DNA of 49,729 nt from Sphingomonadales bacterium. Its GTDB lineage: Bacteria; Pseudomonadota; Alphaproteobacteria; Sphingomonadales; Sphingomonadaceae. The notes under the pieces were generated by a model. It was not told where the DNA came from and ran no database searches. It saw only the letters and a program-made list of their open reading frames with translations. Position numbers and translations under genes: made by a program. The stretch lies in the NCBI GenBank assembly GCA_027486895.1, contig JAIXOE010000059.1, forward strand, positions 1 to 49,729, read 5' to 3'. Shown here piece after piece: positions 1-8,103 of this stretch. Every line of letters begins with the position of its first letter. Within the stretch, counting starts at the first letter, position 1.

Positions 1-1190
1 CTTTCTCTCTCCTTCGATGCGTAATTTTCCGTGTCGCCATTGGCCGGGGCATTGACGATGATTTGCAGTCTTTCAGGCTTACCTGCAGGAACAGCACCCT
101 GCCCGCGATCAAGCGCGCATACATAAGCGGTCGGATGTGCCGGCGGCCGTCCCGATTTGATGTCGCGAAATTCGGACTCGTAATCGTCCGAGAAGAAGAC
201 ATTATGGTGATCAAGGTCAAAGCCACTGGTTTTGGTCTTGGCCAACCAGACCAACGCGGAAAGCGAGCGGGCCGTCACTGGCATTTTCCGAGTCGCCCCT
301 GAAACCGATTCGCCCAATAGCCCAGCCCCCAGTGCTGCCGGATCGCCATTGAAAATGATTTTATCGACTTGGAGGTATTCTCCGGTGGAAAGCGCGACAC
401 CCGCCACGGCCTTATTACGCACATCAATCTGCTTAACCGCGGCGCCAAATCGGAACTGCACGCCTTTTTCGCGCGCCAGCTTTTCCAGCCCTGCGGCAAG
501 CGCATTCATCCCACCTTCAATCGCCCAAACGCCTTGCGCCTCGACATGCGCGATCAGCATCAGCGTTGCGGGTGTCTGGAACGGAGATGATCCGCAATAA
601 GTGGTGTAGCGACCAAACAACTGGAGCAAACGAGGGTCGTCAAAATGCTCCTTGAGCACTTTCCACAGACTTTCATATGGCCGGATCGCCAGCAGCGCGT
701 CCACACGCCACAGTCCAATGCGCCACATCAAGCCGGGTGGATAGGTTTTGCTATCCTGCAGAAACGGGCGGTCCAATATATTGAAAATGCGCTGTGCTTC
801 TTTGGAGAAGCTCGCGAAGCCAGCGGCTGCCTTTGCGCCTGCAAATTCGCCGATGGCATCAGTACTCCGCGAATGGTCAGCGAACAAATCCAACCTTGTG
901 TCCGCGTCCCATGCATGGCGTGCGATTCGGTCGGCCTTGTGCAGCGTTACATAATCTGCAGTCTGGGCACCCGCTGCTGCGAAAATGTCATCAATGACAG
1001 ATCGCATCGTGAATACAGTCGGGCCTGAGTCTATTTTAGCGCCATCAACTTCAAGCTGCCGAACCTTCCCGCCCGCCGACGCCTCTTTTTCAATAACCGT
1101 GACAGCCATCCCCCGGGATGCCAGCAATACCGCGCTGACAAGGCCGCCGATACCGGCGCCAACAATCAATGCGGATGCGTTTTGCTGAAT
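1..1190 (-). CDS. crtD: 1-hydroxycarotenoid 3,4-desaturase CrtD (3' part beyond window)
   Basis: FAD-dependent carotenoid desaturase that introduces the 3,4 double bond into hydroxylated acyclic carotenoids (spheroidene/spirilloxanthin pathway). The reading frame is open from about 1190 to the left edge, roughly 396 of the usual ~500 residues. Near the N-terminus it has the dinucleotide-binding GAGIGG (residues 11-16), then SAGGKVR and the SGPTVFTMR segment typical of CrtD rather than CrtI; near the edge it shows IIVNAPANGDTE. No ATG, GTG or TTG lies between the upstream in-frame stop and the Rossmann strand. The best start is ATT at 1190-1188, with AAGGG eight bases ahead; TTG at 1169-1167 is possible but would trim the first beta strand. 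It is divergent from crtF with a 70-bp shared promoter region. The C-terminus is not visible. Confidence 0.88.
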   Translation of the reverse strand, partial: MQQNASALIVGAGIGGLVSAVLLASRGMAVTVIEKEASAGGKVRQLEVDGAKIDSGPTVFTMRSVIDDIFAAAGAQTADYVTLHKADRIARHAWDADTRLDLFADHSRSTDAIGEFAGAKAAAGFASFSKEAQRIFNILDRPFLQDSKTYPPGLMWRIGLWRVDALLAIRPYESLWKVLKEHFDDPRLLQLFGRYTTYCGSSPFQTPATLMLIAHVEAQGVWAIEGGMNALAAGLEKLAREKGVQFRFGAAVKQIDVRNKAVAGVALSTGEYLQVDKIIFNGDPAALGAGLLGESVSGATRKMPVTARSLSALVWLAKTKTSGFDLDHHNVFFSDDYESEFRDIKSGRPPAHPTAYVCALDRGQGAVPAGKPERLQIIVNAPANGDTENYASKERE

Positions 1191-1235
1191 GAACCTTACC
1201 CTTATTCAAGATTGAATTGACCGCAGGCTATCAGA

Positions 1236-1253
1236 AGTCCAATCAAATGGACA
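1236..1253. promoter_or_regulatory. Degenerate PpsR/CrtJ-type operator between crtD and crtF
   Basis: AGT-N12-ACA (AGTCCAATCAAATGGACA) lies 7 bp before the crtF ATG and in the region shared with divergent crtD. It matches the clear bchC-proximal site at 13 of 18 positions but has A in place of the first T. Repressor binding by PpsR is inferred from the match and from the regulon known in other purple bacteria. Confidence 0.5.
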
Positions 1254-1260
1254 AACAATT

Positions 1261-2382
1261 ATGTCTGATACTATTTACACTCTTTCACTCAAAGCGCGCT
1301 GGGTTCTTCGGCGGAACGCAATCCTTGGCAGTCCGGTATTTCAGCGATGGGCGTCACGTACGCCTGTTGTCCGTATGATTGCCCGCCGACGGGCCGCCGC
1401 ACAGTTCGATATGATCGCGGGCTTTGTGTATACGCAGATCGTGACGGCGTTTGTGGAGGCAGAGCTTCTAACCTTCTTGAAGGGCCAACTGCGTAGCCTG
1501 TCCGATGTCATTGCGTTTACGGGCCTGGCGCCCGATGCGACGCGCCGACTGCTTCATGCAGGCGCATCGCTGAAGATTTTCGAATCGCCAGATGATGATC
1601 GGTGGACCTTGGGAGAGGCGGGCGCTGCTTTGTCGTGCAACGATGGTGCGATTGCCATGATTCGGCACCATCATCTGCTTTACCAAGATCTCTCAGACCC
1701 GCTGGCGCTATTTACGAACGGCAGGCGCAAGGAAACCGCGCTGTCAGCCTATTGGACCTATGCCTCGAAGGAGAGCAACAAAGCCAAGGCGGCTGACTAT
1801 TCAGAACTTATGGCGGCGACTCAGCCAATGGTCTCGCAGCAGATTACCGACGCTTATGATTTCAACGCGCATAGCCGCATGCTTGACGTCGGCGGCGGCT
1901 CAGGCGCGTTTGCCTCAGCCATTGCGAAAGTGGCACCCGAACTAGATATCGGAATTTTCGATCTGCCCGAAGTCGTGGAAGCGGCGCGGGATCGATTCGC
2001 GGGTGGATTAGGCGCGGCGAAATTTGAGCTTCACCCCGGCAGTTTTAAGGAAAACCCGCTGCCGCGGGGCTATGACCTGATCACATTATCGCGAATATTG
2101 CATGATCATGATGATGACGTTGCACAGGCGCTTCTTTCCAATATCCATCGCGCGCTTGACGACAATGGCCGCCTGTTAATTGTTGAACCCATGGCGGGCA
2201 GTAAATCCGCAGAACCCATGGGTGACGCCTATTTTGGGATGTATTTGTGGGCGATGGGTTCGGGGCGTCCACGGACCCAAGAAGAAATTTTTCACATGCT
2301 GAAGCGCGCCGGTTTCAAGAGCATAAAGACCATAAAAACGGCCCTGCCAATCATCACGAGCGCCATTGTCGCGATTAAATGA
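1261..2382 (+). CDS. crtF: Demethylspheroidene/hydroxycarotenoid O-methyltransferase CrtF
   Basis: SAM-dependent enzyme that methylates the C-1 hydroxyl of acyclic carotenoids late in the spheroidene/spirilloxanthin pathway. At 373 residues it has the full family length. An N-terminal helical dimerisation region with a winged-helix part (about residues 45-125) is followed by the SAM-binding motif LDVGGGSGAFA (208-218), an acidic strand end around FDLPEVVE, and the catalytic-type SRILHDHDDD (277-286) of acetylserotonin-methyltransferase-like proteins. The ATG has only a weak ribosome site. It is divergent from crtD and precedes bchC by 110 bp, so it may share regulation with the bch genes but has its own promoter region. 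Confidence 0.92.
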   Translation: MSDTIYTLSLKARWVLRRNAILGSPVFQRWASRTPVVRMIARRRAAAQFDMIAGFVYTQIVTAFVEAELLTFLKGQLRSLSDVIAFTGLAPDATRRLLHAGASLKIFESPDDDRWTLGEAGAALSCNDGAIAMIRHHHLLYQDLSDPLALFTNGRRKETALSAYWTYASKESNKAKAADYSELMAATQPMVSQQITDAYDFNAHSRMLDVGGGSGAFASAIAKVAPELDIGIFDLPEVVEAARDRFAGGLGAAKFELHPGSFKENPLPRGYDLITLSRILHDHDDDVAQALLSNIHRALDDNGRLLIVEPMAGSKSAEPMGDAYFGMYLWAMGSGRPRTQEEIFHMLKRAGFKSIKTIKTALPIITSAIVAIK

Positions 2383-2390
2383 CACTGCAC

Positions 2391-2408
2391 TGTCCAATTT
2401 ATTTGACA
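2391..2408. promoter_or_regulatory. PpsR/CrtJ operator 1 of bchC
   Basis: TGTCCAATTTATTTGACA, a perfect TGT-N12-ACA near-palindrome, sits about 85 bp before bchC. A TTGACA hexamer (2403-2408) is embedded in it and could serve as a -35 element, so a bound repressor would block polymerase. The reverse complement of the bchG-proximal operator differs from it at one of 18 positions. Confidence 0.8.
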
Positions 2409-2416
2409 TTTATTTT

Positions 2417-2434
2417 TGTTAAGATAATTTGACA
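2417..2434. promoter_or_regulatory. PpsR/CrtJ operator 2 of bchC
   Basis: TGTTAAGATAATTTGACA, a second TGT-N12-ACA match, starts exactly 8 bp after the first. Its centre contains GATAAT, a possible -10 element, and its right arm a second TTGACA (2429-2434). Paired palindromes 8 bp apart are the arrangement known for cooperative CrtJ binding at the Rhodobacter capsulatus bchC promoter. Confidence 0.75.
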
Positions 2435-2492
2435 CTTGAGAGAGTCTCCATTCCGGATTTCGGGATAGGCGACCAGGGAGACCGCAGTCATT

Positions 2493-3428
2493 TTGGAAAC
2501 TTCAGCCATCATATTTGATGCCCCGGGCAAGCTGGAAATGCGCAACACCGCGTTGACCCCCATGTCTGATGGCGATGTGCTGGTTGAGATTCACTACAGC
2601 GGCATAAGCACCGGCACAGAGAAGCTCCTGTGGACAGGCAACATGCCCAGCTTCCCCGGAATGGGCTATCCATTGGTCCCTGGCTATGAATCCATTGGCC
2701 GGATTATCGACGCCGGCACTGGCCATAAAGCGCGAATCGGCGAATGGGTCTTTGTACCAGGCGCCAGCTGCTATCGTGATGTCCGCGGATTATTTGGCGG
2801 TGCAGCGCGCCACCTGATTGTCGCCTCGGCCCGCGCCATGCCAATTGACGAAACACTCGCGGAGCGGGGCATATTATATGCGCTCGCCGCAACGGCCTTA
2901 CACGCCATTTGCAAAGGCGAGCTGCCGCAACTTATCATCGGCCATGGTATCTTGGGGCGGTTGCTTGCGCGGCTCACCGTCGCAGCAGGCGCGCCACCAC
3001 CCATTGTATGGGATACAAATGCAAGCCGCATGAGCGGCGCACAGGGCTATCATGTCATTCATCCAAAGGATGACGACCGAACCAATTACGCGCGGATCTA
3101 TGACGTAAGCGGCGACGCAGCGTCGATAAACAGCTTCATCGGCCGGCTTGCCAAGGGCGGGGAGCTTGTTCTCGCTGGCTTCTATAGCCAGCCGATTTCC
3201 TTTGATTTCGCTCCCGCATTTCAACGCGAAGCCCGCATTCGCGTCGCCGCCGAATGGCAGCCCGACGACCTGCATTCAGTACATGCATTGATTGAAACGG
3301 GCGCCCTGGACCTTTCCGGTCTGATCTCTTGCATTGAGCCTGCATCGAATGCGCAGGCTGCATATCCCGAAGCCTTTGAAAACCCTGACTGCCTGAAAAT
3401 GGTACTCGACTGGAGAAACTGCGAATGA
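2493..3428 (+). CDS. bchC: Bacteriochlorophyllide a dehydrogenase BchC
   Basis: Oxidises the C-3 hydroxyethyl group of 3-hydroxyethyl bacteriochlorophyllide to the acetyl group of bacteriochlorophyllide a. The 311-residue product is a medium-chain dehydrogenase-like protein. Its N-terminus (METSAIIFDAPGKLEMR), the SGISTGTEKLLWTG segment near residues 40-50 and the PGYESIGRI motif near 65-75 are family hallmarks; a nucleotide-binding stretch with IIGHGILGRLLA follows near 146-157. The start is TTG: the residues from it match the usual BchC N-terminus and no ATG is near. The ribosome site AGGGAG is somewhat distant. It is the first gene of bchCXYZ-puf and overlaps bchX by ATGA. Confidence 0.95.
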   Translation: METSAIIFDAPGKLEMRNTALTPMSDGDVLVEIHYSGISTGTEKLLWTGNMPSFPGMGYPLVPGYESIGRIIDAGTGHKARIGEWVFVPGASCYRDVRGLFGGAARHLIVASARAMPIDETLAERGILYALAATALHAICKGELPQLIIGHGILGRLLARLTVAAGAPPPIVWDTNASRMSGAQGYHVIHPKDDDRTNYARIYDVSGDAASINSFIGRLAKGGELVLAGFYSQPISFDFAPAFQREARIRVAAEWQPDDLHSVHALIETGALDLSGLISCIEPASNAQAAYPEAFENPDCLKMVLDWRNCE

Positions 3429-4408
3429 CTATGCTGGACATAGAGGCTTTGCGCGGTGAAGCCGCGATCGAACCCGATCCCGTGCACACGGGCGAAGTAA
3501 AAAAAGAGACCCAGATTATTGCCATTTACGGCAAGGGCGGCTCGGGCAAAAGCTTCGCTCTGTCGAACCTGAGCTATATGATGGCGCAGCAAGGCAAGCG
3601 CGTTTTGCTCATCGGTTGCGACCCCAAGTCGGATACCACGTCACTGCTGTTCGGCGGCAAAAGCTGCCCCACCATCATCGAAACATCGTCGCGCAAGAAG
3701 CTCGCGGGCGAAGAAGTTTCCATTGAAGACGTCTGCTTTCAACGCGACGGCGTTTTCGCGATGGAACTTGGCGGACCAGAAGTGGGTCGTGGCTGCGGCG
3801 GGCGCGGCATCATCCACGGCTTCGAATTGCTCGAAAAGCTTGGCTTCCACGATTGGGGCTTCGATTATGTCTTGCTCGATTTCCTGGGCGACGTTGTCTG
3901 CGGCGGCTTTGGCCTGCCGATTGCCCGCGACATGTGCCAAAAGGTTATCGTCGTCGGATCGAATGATCTTCAGTCGCTTTATGTCGCAAATAACGTCTGC
4001 AAAGCGGTCGAATATTTCCGCAAAATGGGCGGGAACGTCGGCGTAGCGGGCATGATCATCAACAAGGATGATGGCACTGGCGAAGCGCAAGCTTTTGCTG
4101 AAGCCGTCGATATTCCAGTGCTGATTTCCATCCCGGCAAACGAAGATATCCGTCGCAAATCCGCCAATTACCAGATCATCGGTACCGCCGACAGCGAATG
4201 GGGCAGCCTGTTTGCGGCGCTGGGCGAAAACGTCGCCAATGCGCCACCACGTCAGCCAAAGCCGCTTGAGCAGGATGGTTTGCTTGGCCTGTTTTCGCCG
4301 GATGAAGTCGGCGGCAATATTCAGCTCGTGCCAGCAACGCAGGCCGACATGCGCGGTGGCATCTTCGAAGAAAAGCCATCGCTTGAAGTCATTTATGATG
4401 AGGTCTGA
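3425..4408 (+). CDS. bchX: Chlorophyllide a reductase iron protein BchX
   Basis: ATP-dependent iron-sulfur reductase component of chlorophyllide a oxidoreductase (BchXYZ), a nitrogenase-like complex that reduces ring B of the chlorin. The 327-residue product has the P-loop YGKGGSGKS (35-43) and the two 4Fe-4S ligand cysteines in GRGCGGRG (C124) and DVVCGGFG (C159). The region after the P-loop (IGCDPKSDTTSLL) is typical of NifH/BchL/BchX. The ATG overlaps the bchC stop (ATGA) and bchY starts 3 bp after its stop, which supports translational coupling. Confidence 0.97.
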   Translation: MTMLDIEALRGEAAIEPDPVHTGEVKKETQIIAIYGKGGSGKSFALSNLSYMMAQQGKRVLLIGCDPKSDTTSLLFGGKSCPTIIETSSRKKLAGEEVSIEDVCFQRDGVFAMELGGPEVGRGCGGRGIIHGFELLEKLGFHDWGFDYVLLDFLGDVVCGGFGLPIARDMCQKVIVVGSNDLQSLYVANNVCKAVEYFRKMGGNVGVAGMIINKDDGTGEAQAFAEAVDIPVLISIPANEDIRRKSANYQIIGTADSEWGSLFAALGENVANAPPRQPKPLEQDGLLGLFSPDEVGGNIQLVPATQADMRGGIFEEKPSLEVIYDEV

Positions 4409-4411
4409 TGC

Positions 4412-5953
4412 GTGACTGAACTTGTTGCCTCTGCAGGAACTGACCGTGCGCGTGACCGCATTGATCTATCCGCTGCGCCCGCAGAGGGTGGTGGCTGCCA
4501 TGGCGGCAAGGACACGATGCTTGAGGCCGCGAAGAAAGCTGGCAAGACCGAAATTCTCGACCAATATGCGGCCGATTATCCCGTTGGTCCGCATGACCAA
4601 CCGCAGTCCATGTGCCCTGCCTTTGGCTCGCTGCGCGTTGGCCTGCGTATGCGCCGTACGGCGACGATCCTCTCTGGCTCCGCATGTTGCGTCTATGGCC
4701 TGACGTTTACCTCGCATTTCTACGGTGCGCGCCGCAGTGTCGGATATGTACCGTTCAGCTCGGAAACGCTCGTCACGGGCAAGCTGTTCGAAGATATTAA
4801 AGAAGCTGTCGAGCAGATGGCTGACCCCGAAAAATATGACACTATCGTCGTCACCAACTTATGCGTGCCGACCGCAAGCGGCGTTCCGCTGCGGTTGCTG
4901 CCAGACGCAATCAATGGTGTGCGCATAATTGGCATTGATGTGCCAGGCTTCGGCATCCCAACCCATGCCGAAGCCAAAGATGTTCTCGCCGGTGCCATGC
5001 TGAAATACGCACGGACCGAAGCGGGACAGGGTCCCGTCGCGGCGCCGGCATCCTTGCCGGACAAACCATCGGTGACATTGCTTGGGGAAATGTTCCCTGC
5101 CGACCCGATGGGCATTGGGCATATGCTTGAACCATTGGGGCTTGCAGCCGGCCCAGTGGTTCCCACCCGCGAATGGCGCGAGCTTTATGCCGCACTCGAC
5201 GGCGCAGTTATTGCTGCCATCCATCCGTTTTACACCGCCAGCGTGCGGGAATTTGAAGCTGCCGGACGCAAAGTTGTTGGCTCCGCTCCCGTTGGCCGCG
5301 ACGGCACCGCTGCATGGTTAAAAGCTATCGGTGAAGCCACTGGTGCAAGCGCGGATCAAATCGCCGCGGCACAAAATGCCATCTTGCCTGCCATTCAAGG
5401 CGCGCTCGCTGCAAAGCCTATCAAGGGCAGAATTACCGTTTCAGGCTATGAAGGATCAGAACTTCTGGTTGCGCGCTTGTTAATCGAAAGTGGCGCTGAC
5501 GTGCCCTATGTCGGAACCGCATGCCCGCGCACCAAATGGTCGGACCCCGACCGCGAATGGCTTGAGGCCAAGGGCGTGCGCGTCAACTATCGCGCCAGCC
5601 TTGAACAGGACATCGCCGCCGTCAACGAGTTCGGACCGGACTTGGCCATCGGCACCACACCAGTGGTCCAGCATGCCAAGGCGAAAGCCATTCCCGCGCT
5701 CTATTTCACAAACCTGATCTCGGCCCGTCCTCTGATGGGTCCTGCCGGCGCCGGTAGCCTCGCTCAAGTCATCAATGGCGCCATCGGCAATAAGGAACGC
5801 TTCGATCGGATGCATGCCTTTTTTGATGGTGTCGGTTCGGGTCATGCAGCGGGCATCTGGGAAGAAACGCCGGTCGACCGGCCCAAGTTCAAAGCCAAAT
5901 TTGCCGCGCAAAATGCAGCCGCCGCCAAAGCAGCGGAGGCCATTGGATCATGA
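4412..5953 (+). CDS. bchY: Chlorophyllide a reductase subunit BchY
   Basis: One of the two catalytic subunits of chlorophyllide a oxidoreductase, homologous to NifD/BchN. It is 513 residues from a GTG start; no better start is in frame. Conserved cysteines likely to bind the interface cluster appear in [13 protein letters not shown] (C68), the SACCVYG pair (C92/C93) and [12 protein letters not shown] near residue 151. The C-terminal half shows the [13 protein letters not shown] and [14 protein letters not shown] segments of the family. It overlaps bchZ by ATGA. Confidence 0.96.
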   Translation: MTELVASAGTDRARDRIDLSAAPAEGGGCHGGKDTMLEAAKKAGKTEILDQYAADYPVGPHDQPQSMCPAFGSLRVGLRMRRTATILSGSACCVYGLTFTSHFYGARRSVGYVPFSSETLVTGKLFEDIKEAVEQMADPEKYDTIVVTNLCVPTASGVPLRLLPDAINGVRIIGIDVPGFGIPTHAEAKDVLAGAMLKYARTEAGQGPVAAPASLPDKPSVTLLGEMFPADPMGIGHMLEPLGLAAGPVVPTREWRELYAALDGAVIAAIHPFYTASVREFEAAGRKVVGSAPVGRDGTAAWLKAIGEATGASADQIAAAQNAILPAIQGALAAKPIKGRITVSGYEGSELLVARLLIESGADVPYVGTACPRTKWSDPDREWLEAKGVRVNYRASLEQDIAAVNEFGPDLAIGTTPVVQHAKAKAIPALYFTNLISARPLMGPAGAGSLAQVINGAIGNKERFDRMHAFFDGVGSGHAAGIWEETPVDRPKFKAKFAAQNAAAAKAAEAIGS

Positions 5954-7395
5954 CACTCATCATCGATCATGATCGCGCTGGCGGCTATTGGGGCGCAGTT
6001 TACGCGTTCACTGCCATTAAGGGACTTCAGGTCATAATTGACGGACCCGTTGGTTGCGAAAATCTGCCCGTGACGTCGGTGCTGCATTACACCGACGGTT
6101 TGCCGCCGCATGAATTGCCCATTGTCGTCACGGGTCTGGGGGAAGAAGAGCTCGGCAAGACGGGGACCGAAGGTGCGATGCGCCGGGCGTGGAAAGCACT
6201 GGATCCTGATCTACCCGCTGTGGTGGTTACTGGCTCCATCGCTGAAATGATTGGTGGCGGGGTAACACCCGAAGGCACCAATATCCGTCGGTTTTTGCCG
6301 CGCACGATTGACGAAGACCAATGGCAGTCCGAAGATCGCGCGTTGACATGGCTTTGGACTGAATTTGGTCCCAAAAAAATCGTGGCGCCCAAAGAATTGG
6401 CTGAGGGCGAGAAGCCCAAGGTCAACATCATTGGACCATCCTATGGCGTGTTCAACATGCCATCGGATCTCGCTGAAATCCGCCGGTTGATTGAAGGCAT
6501 TGGCGCAGAGGTGAACATGGTGTTTCCGCTCGGAAGCCATCTCGCTGACATCCACCGCCTTGCGCTCGCATCAGTCAATGTCTGCATGTATCGCGAATTC
6601 GGTCGTAACCTTTGCGAGAAACTTGAACGGCCTTATCTGCAGGCGCCAATTGGCCTCGATTCAACAACCCGTTTTTTGCGCCAATTGGGCGAAATGACTG
6701 GGCTCGATCCAGAGCCATTCATCGAAAAAGAAAAGCACACGACCATCAAGCCTTTGTGGGATTTGTGGCGGTCCGTCACGCAAGATTTCTTCGGCACGGC
6801 AAGCTTTGGTATTGTGGCGACCGACACTTATGCCCGCGGCATCCGCAAGTTTCTTGAAGATGACATGGGCCTGCCCTGCAATTTTTCATTCAGCAGAAGC
6901 GCAGGCAAAAAGCCGGACAACCAAGCCGTACGCGACGCAATTTTCGACAATCCACCCTTGGTGATTTTCGGCAGCTATAACGAACGCATGTATATGGCCG
7001 AAAGTGGCGGACGCGGGATATTTGTTCCGGCGTCATTCCCGGGCGCAGCCATCCGCCGCCATATCGGAACGCCCTATATGGGATATTCCGGTGCGACCTA
7101 TCTGGTGCAGGAAGTATGCAACGCGTTGTTTGACGCGCTCTTCCACATTTTGCCGCTGTCGACGCAAATGGATGCCGGAAAGGCAACGCCTGCGCGCAGC
7201 GAGACCAATTTGCGTTGGGATCATGACGCCAAGGCAAAGCTTGACGAAATTGTAGAAGCGCAACCCGTATTGGTGCGCATTTCAGCAGCAAAAAATCTGC
7301 GGGATGCGGCAGAACGCAGCGCCCGCCGCGCCGGAGAGGATCATGTATCCGCCGATCGCTTAGCCACCGCAATGTTACAAGGGGCAGAGGCATGA
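5950..7395 (+). CDS. bchZ: Chlorophyllide a reductase subunit BchZ
   Basis: Second catalytic subunit of chlorophyllide a oxidoreductase (NifK/BchB homologue), 481 residues. The N-terminal [18 protein letters not shown] and [17 protein letters not shown] (C36, likely cluster ligand) are diagnostic, as is the [19 protein letters not shown] stretch. BchXYZ of this type turns chlorophyllide into bacteriochlorin and in some species also reduces 8-vinyl groups, which may overlap with BciA encoded at 34027-34995. The ATG overlaps the bchY stop; a 129-bp gap with a hairpin separates it from pufB. Confidence 0.96.
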   Translation: MTLIIDHDRAGGYWGAVYAFTAIKGLQVIIDGPVGCENLPVTSVLHYTDGLPPHELPIVVTGLGEEELGKTGTEGAMRRAWKALDPDLPAVVVTGSIAEMIGGGVTPEGTNIRRFLPRTIDEDQWQSEDRALTWLWTEFGPKKIVAPKELAEGEKPKVNIIGPSYGVFNMPSDLAEIRRLIEGIGAEVNMVFPLGSHLADIHRLALASVNVCMYREFGRNLCEKLERPYLQAPIGLDSTTRFLRQLGEMTGLDPEPFIEKEKHTTIKPLWDLWRSVTQDFFGTASFGIVATDTYARGIRKFLEDDMGLPCNFSFSRSAGKKPDNQAVRDAIFDNPPLVIFGSYNERMYMAESGGRGIFVPASFPGAAIRRHIGTPYMGYSGATYLVQEVCNALFDALFHILPLSTQMDAGKATPARSETNLRWDHDAKAKLDEIVEAQPVLVRISAAKNLRDAAERSARRAGEDHVSADRLATAMLQGAEA

Positions 7396-7412
7396 GCTGC
7401 GCCCAACCTATT

Positions 7413-7433
7413 CATCCGGCCACTGGCCGGATG
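7413..7433 (+). other. Perfect hairpin between bchZ and pufB
   Basis: CATCCGGCC and GGCCGGATG form a 9-bp perfect stem around a 3-base loop. No T-run follows, so it is not a standard terminator. It may be an mRNA processing or stability element separating the bch and puf parts of one transcript, or a weak attenuator. The rest of the gap (to 7524) shows only a weaker GCAGC/GCTGC repeat and the pufB ribosome site. Confidence 0.6.
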
Positions 7434-7524
7434 TCACATACCTTTGCAGCAAAGGGTGCTGCGGGGCAAACGCCCGGAAGAGTCACAAAATACGGCTCGA
7501 TGGGGTTAAAATGGAGTAGGGAAT

Positions 7525-7752
7525 ATGAGCGATAACGAACGCTTTGGTCCCGGAGCCTATCTGACTCCGGAAGAAGCCAAGGAGTTTCACAAAATTTTTG
7601 TGAGCAGCTTCATTGGTTTTACCATCGTCGCAATCATTGCGCATGTGCTGGTATGGATGTGGAGACCTTGGTTTCCGGGCATCAATGGCTACGCAATGCT
7701 TAATGATGCGGTCCAGGTTGCTACCGCAACCATCACAACAATCATAACATAA
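7525..7752 (+). CDS. pufB: LH1 light-harvesting beta subunit PufB
   Basis: Single-span antenna polypeptide of the core LH1 ring. The 75-residue sequence has a cytoplasmic head with [13 protein letters not shown], one membrane helix, bacteriochlorophyll-binding H40 in [14 protein letters not shown], and the aromatic WRPWF terminus of the helix. After that it carries an unusually long tail of about 24 residues ([15 protein letters not shown]...), longer than the classic Rhodobacter protein, which ends shortly after the WRPW motif. The ribosome site is GGAGTAGGG. pufA follows 12 bp later. Confidence 0.95.
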   Translation: MSDNERFGPGAYLTPEEAKEFHKIFVSSFIGFTIVAIIAHVLVWMWRPWFPGINGYAMLNDAVQVATATITTIIT

Positions 7753-7764
7753 GGAGGCGGTACC

Positions 7765-7974
7765 ATGTGGAGACTTTGGTTAATATTTGATCCGCGCAGA
7801 ACACTCGTTGCTTTGGCAATGTTCCTGTTCGTTCTGGCCTTGTTGATTCACTTCATCCTGTTGAGCACTGATCGCTTCAACTGGATCGAAGGTCCTACCA
7901 TTGTACCGGCTGCAGTCGCAGCTCCGGTTGCTGCTGCTCCCGCAGCTGCTCCGGCAATGGCTCCGGCGAATTGA
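7765..7974 (+). CDS. pufA: LH1 light-harvesting alpha subunit PufA
   Basis: Alpha partner of PufB in LH1. The 69-residue product has the [12 protein letters not shown] head, one membrane helix with bacteriochlorophyll-binding H29 ([10 protein letters not shown]), and the aromatic FNW just past the membrane. The last 24 residues are almost entirely Ala, Pro and Val ([19 protein letters not shown]), a disordered periplasmic tail. It has a near-ideal ribosome site AAGGAGG before the ATG, consistent with strong translation of antenna subunits. A stable hairpin follows before pufL. Confidence 0.95.
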   Translation: MWRLWLIFDPRRTLVALAMFLFVLALLIHFILLSTDRFNWIEGPTIVPAAVAAPVAAAPAAAPAMAPAN

Positions 7975-7993
7975 CCTGAACCAGAACCCCTAA

Positions 7994-8024
7994 GAGGTCG
8001 TGGCGCTTCGGCGTCACGAGCCTC
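7994..8024 (+). other. UUCG-capped intercistronic hairpin between pufA and pufL
   Basis: CGTGGCGC (7999-8006) pairs with GCGTCACG (8011-8018) around TTCG, giving an 8-bp stem with one G-U pair and an extra-stable UUCG tetraloop; GAGG (7994-7997) and CCTC (8021-8024) extend it past a small bulge. No T-run follows. By analogy with the pufBA-LM hairpins of Rhodobacter, it probably blocks 3' exonucleases so that the pufBA segment outlives pufLM and LH1 is made in excess over reaction centres. Confidence 0.8.
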
Positions 8025-8103
8025 CCGGGACAAAATAATCTGCCTGTTGCATGATGTGACAGGTCCGTGGTGCCTGCCCATTGGGGGTAGAAGGGGACGT
8101 ATT

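Noticed and set aside
3641-4090. Long antisense frame inside bchX, and similar ones inside bchL, bchH, acsF and puhA
   Set aside because: They mirror codon bias of the real genes, have no ribosome sites and show no recognisable domains.
7413-7433. Terminator after bchZ
   Set aside because: The hairpin is perfect but is followed by TCACATACC, not a T-run.
7396-7524. A pufQ gene between bchZ and pufB
   Set aside because: The gap is only 129 bp and holds no suitable reading frame.
8047-8103. Earlier ATG for pufL
   Set aside because: The 19 added residues are unlike any Puf[11 protein letters not shown] at 8104 is the family start and has a ribosome site.
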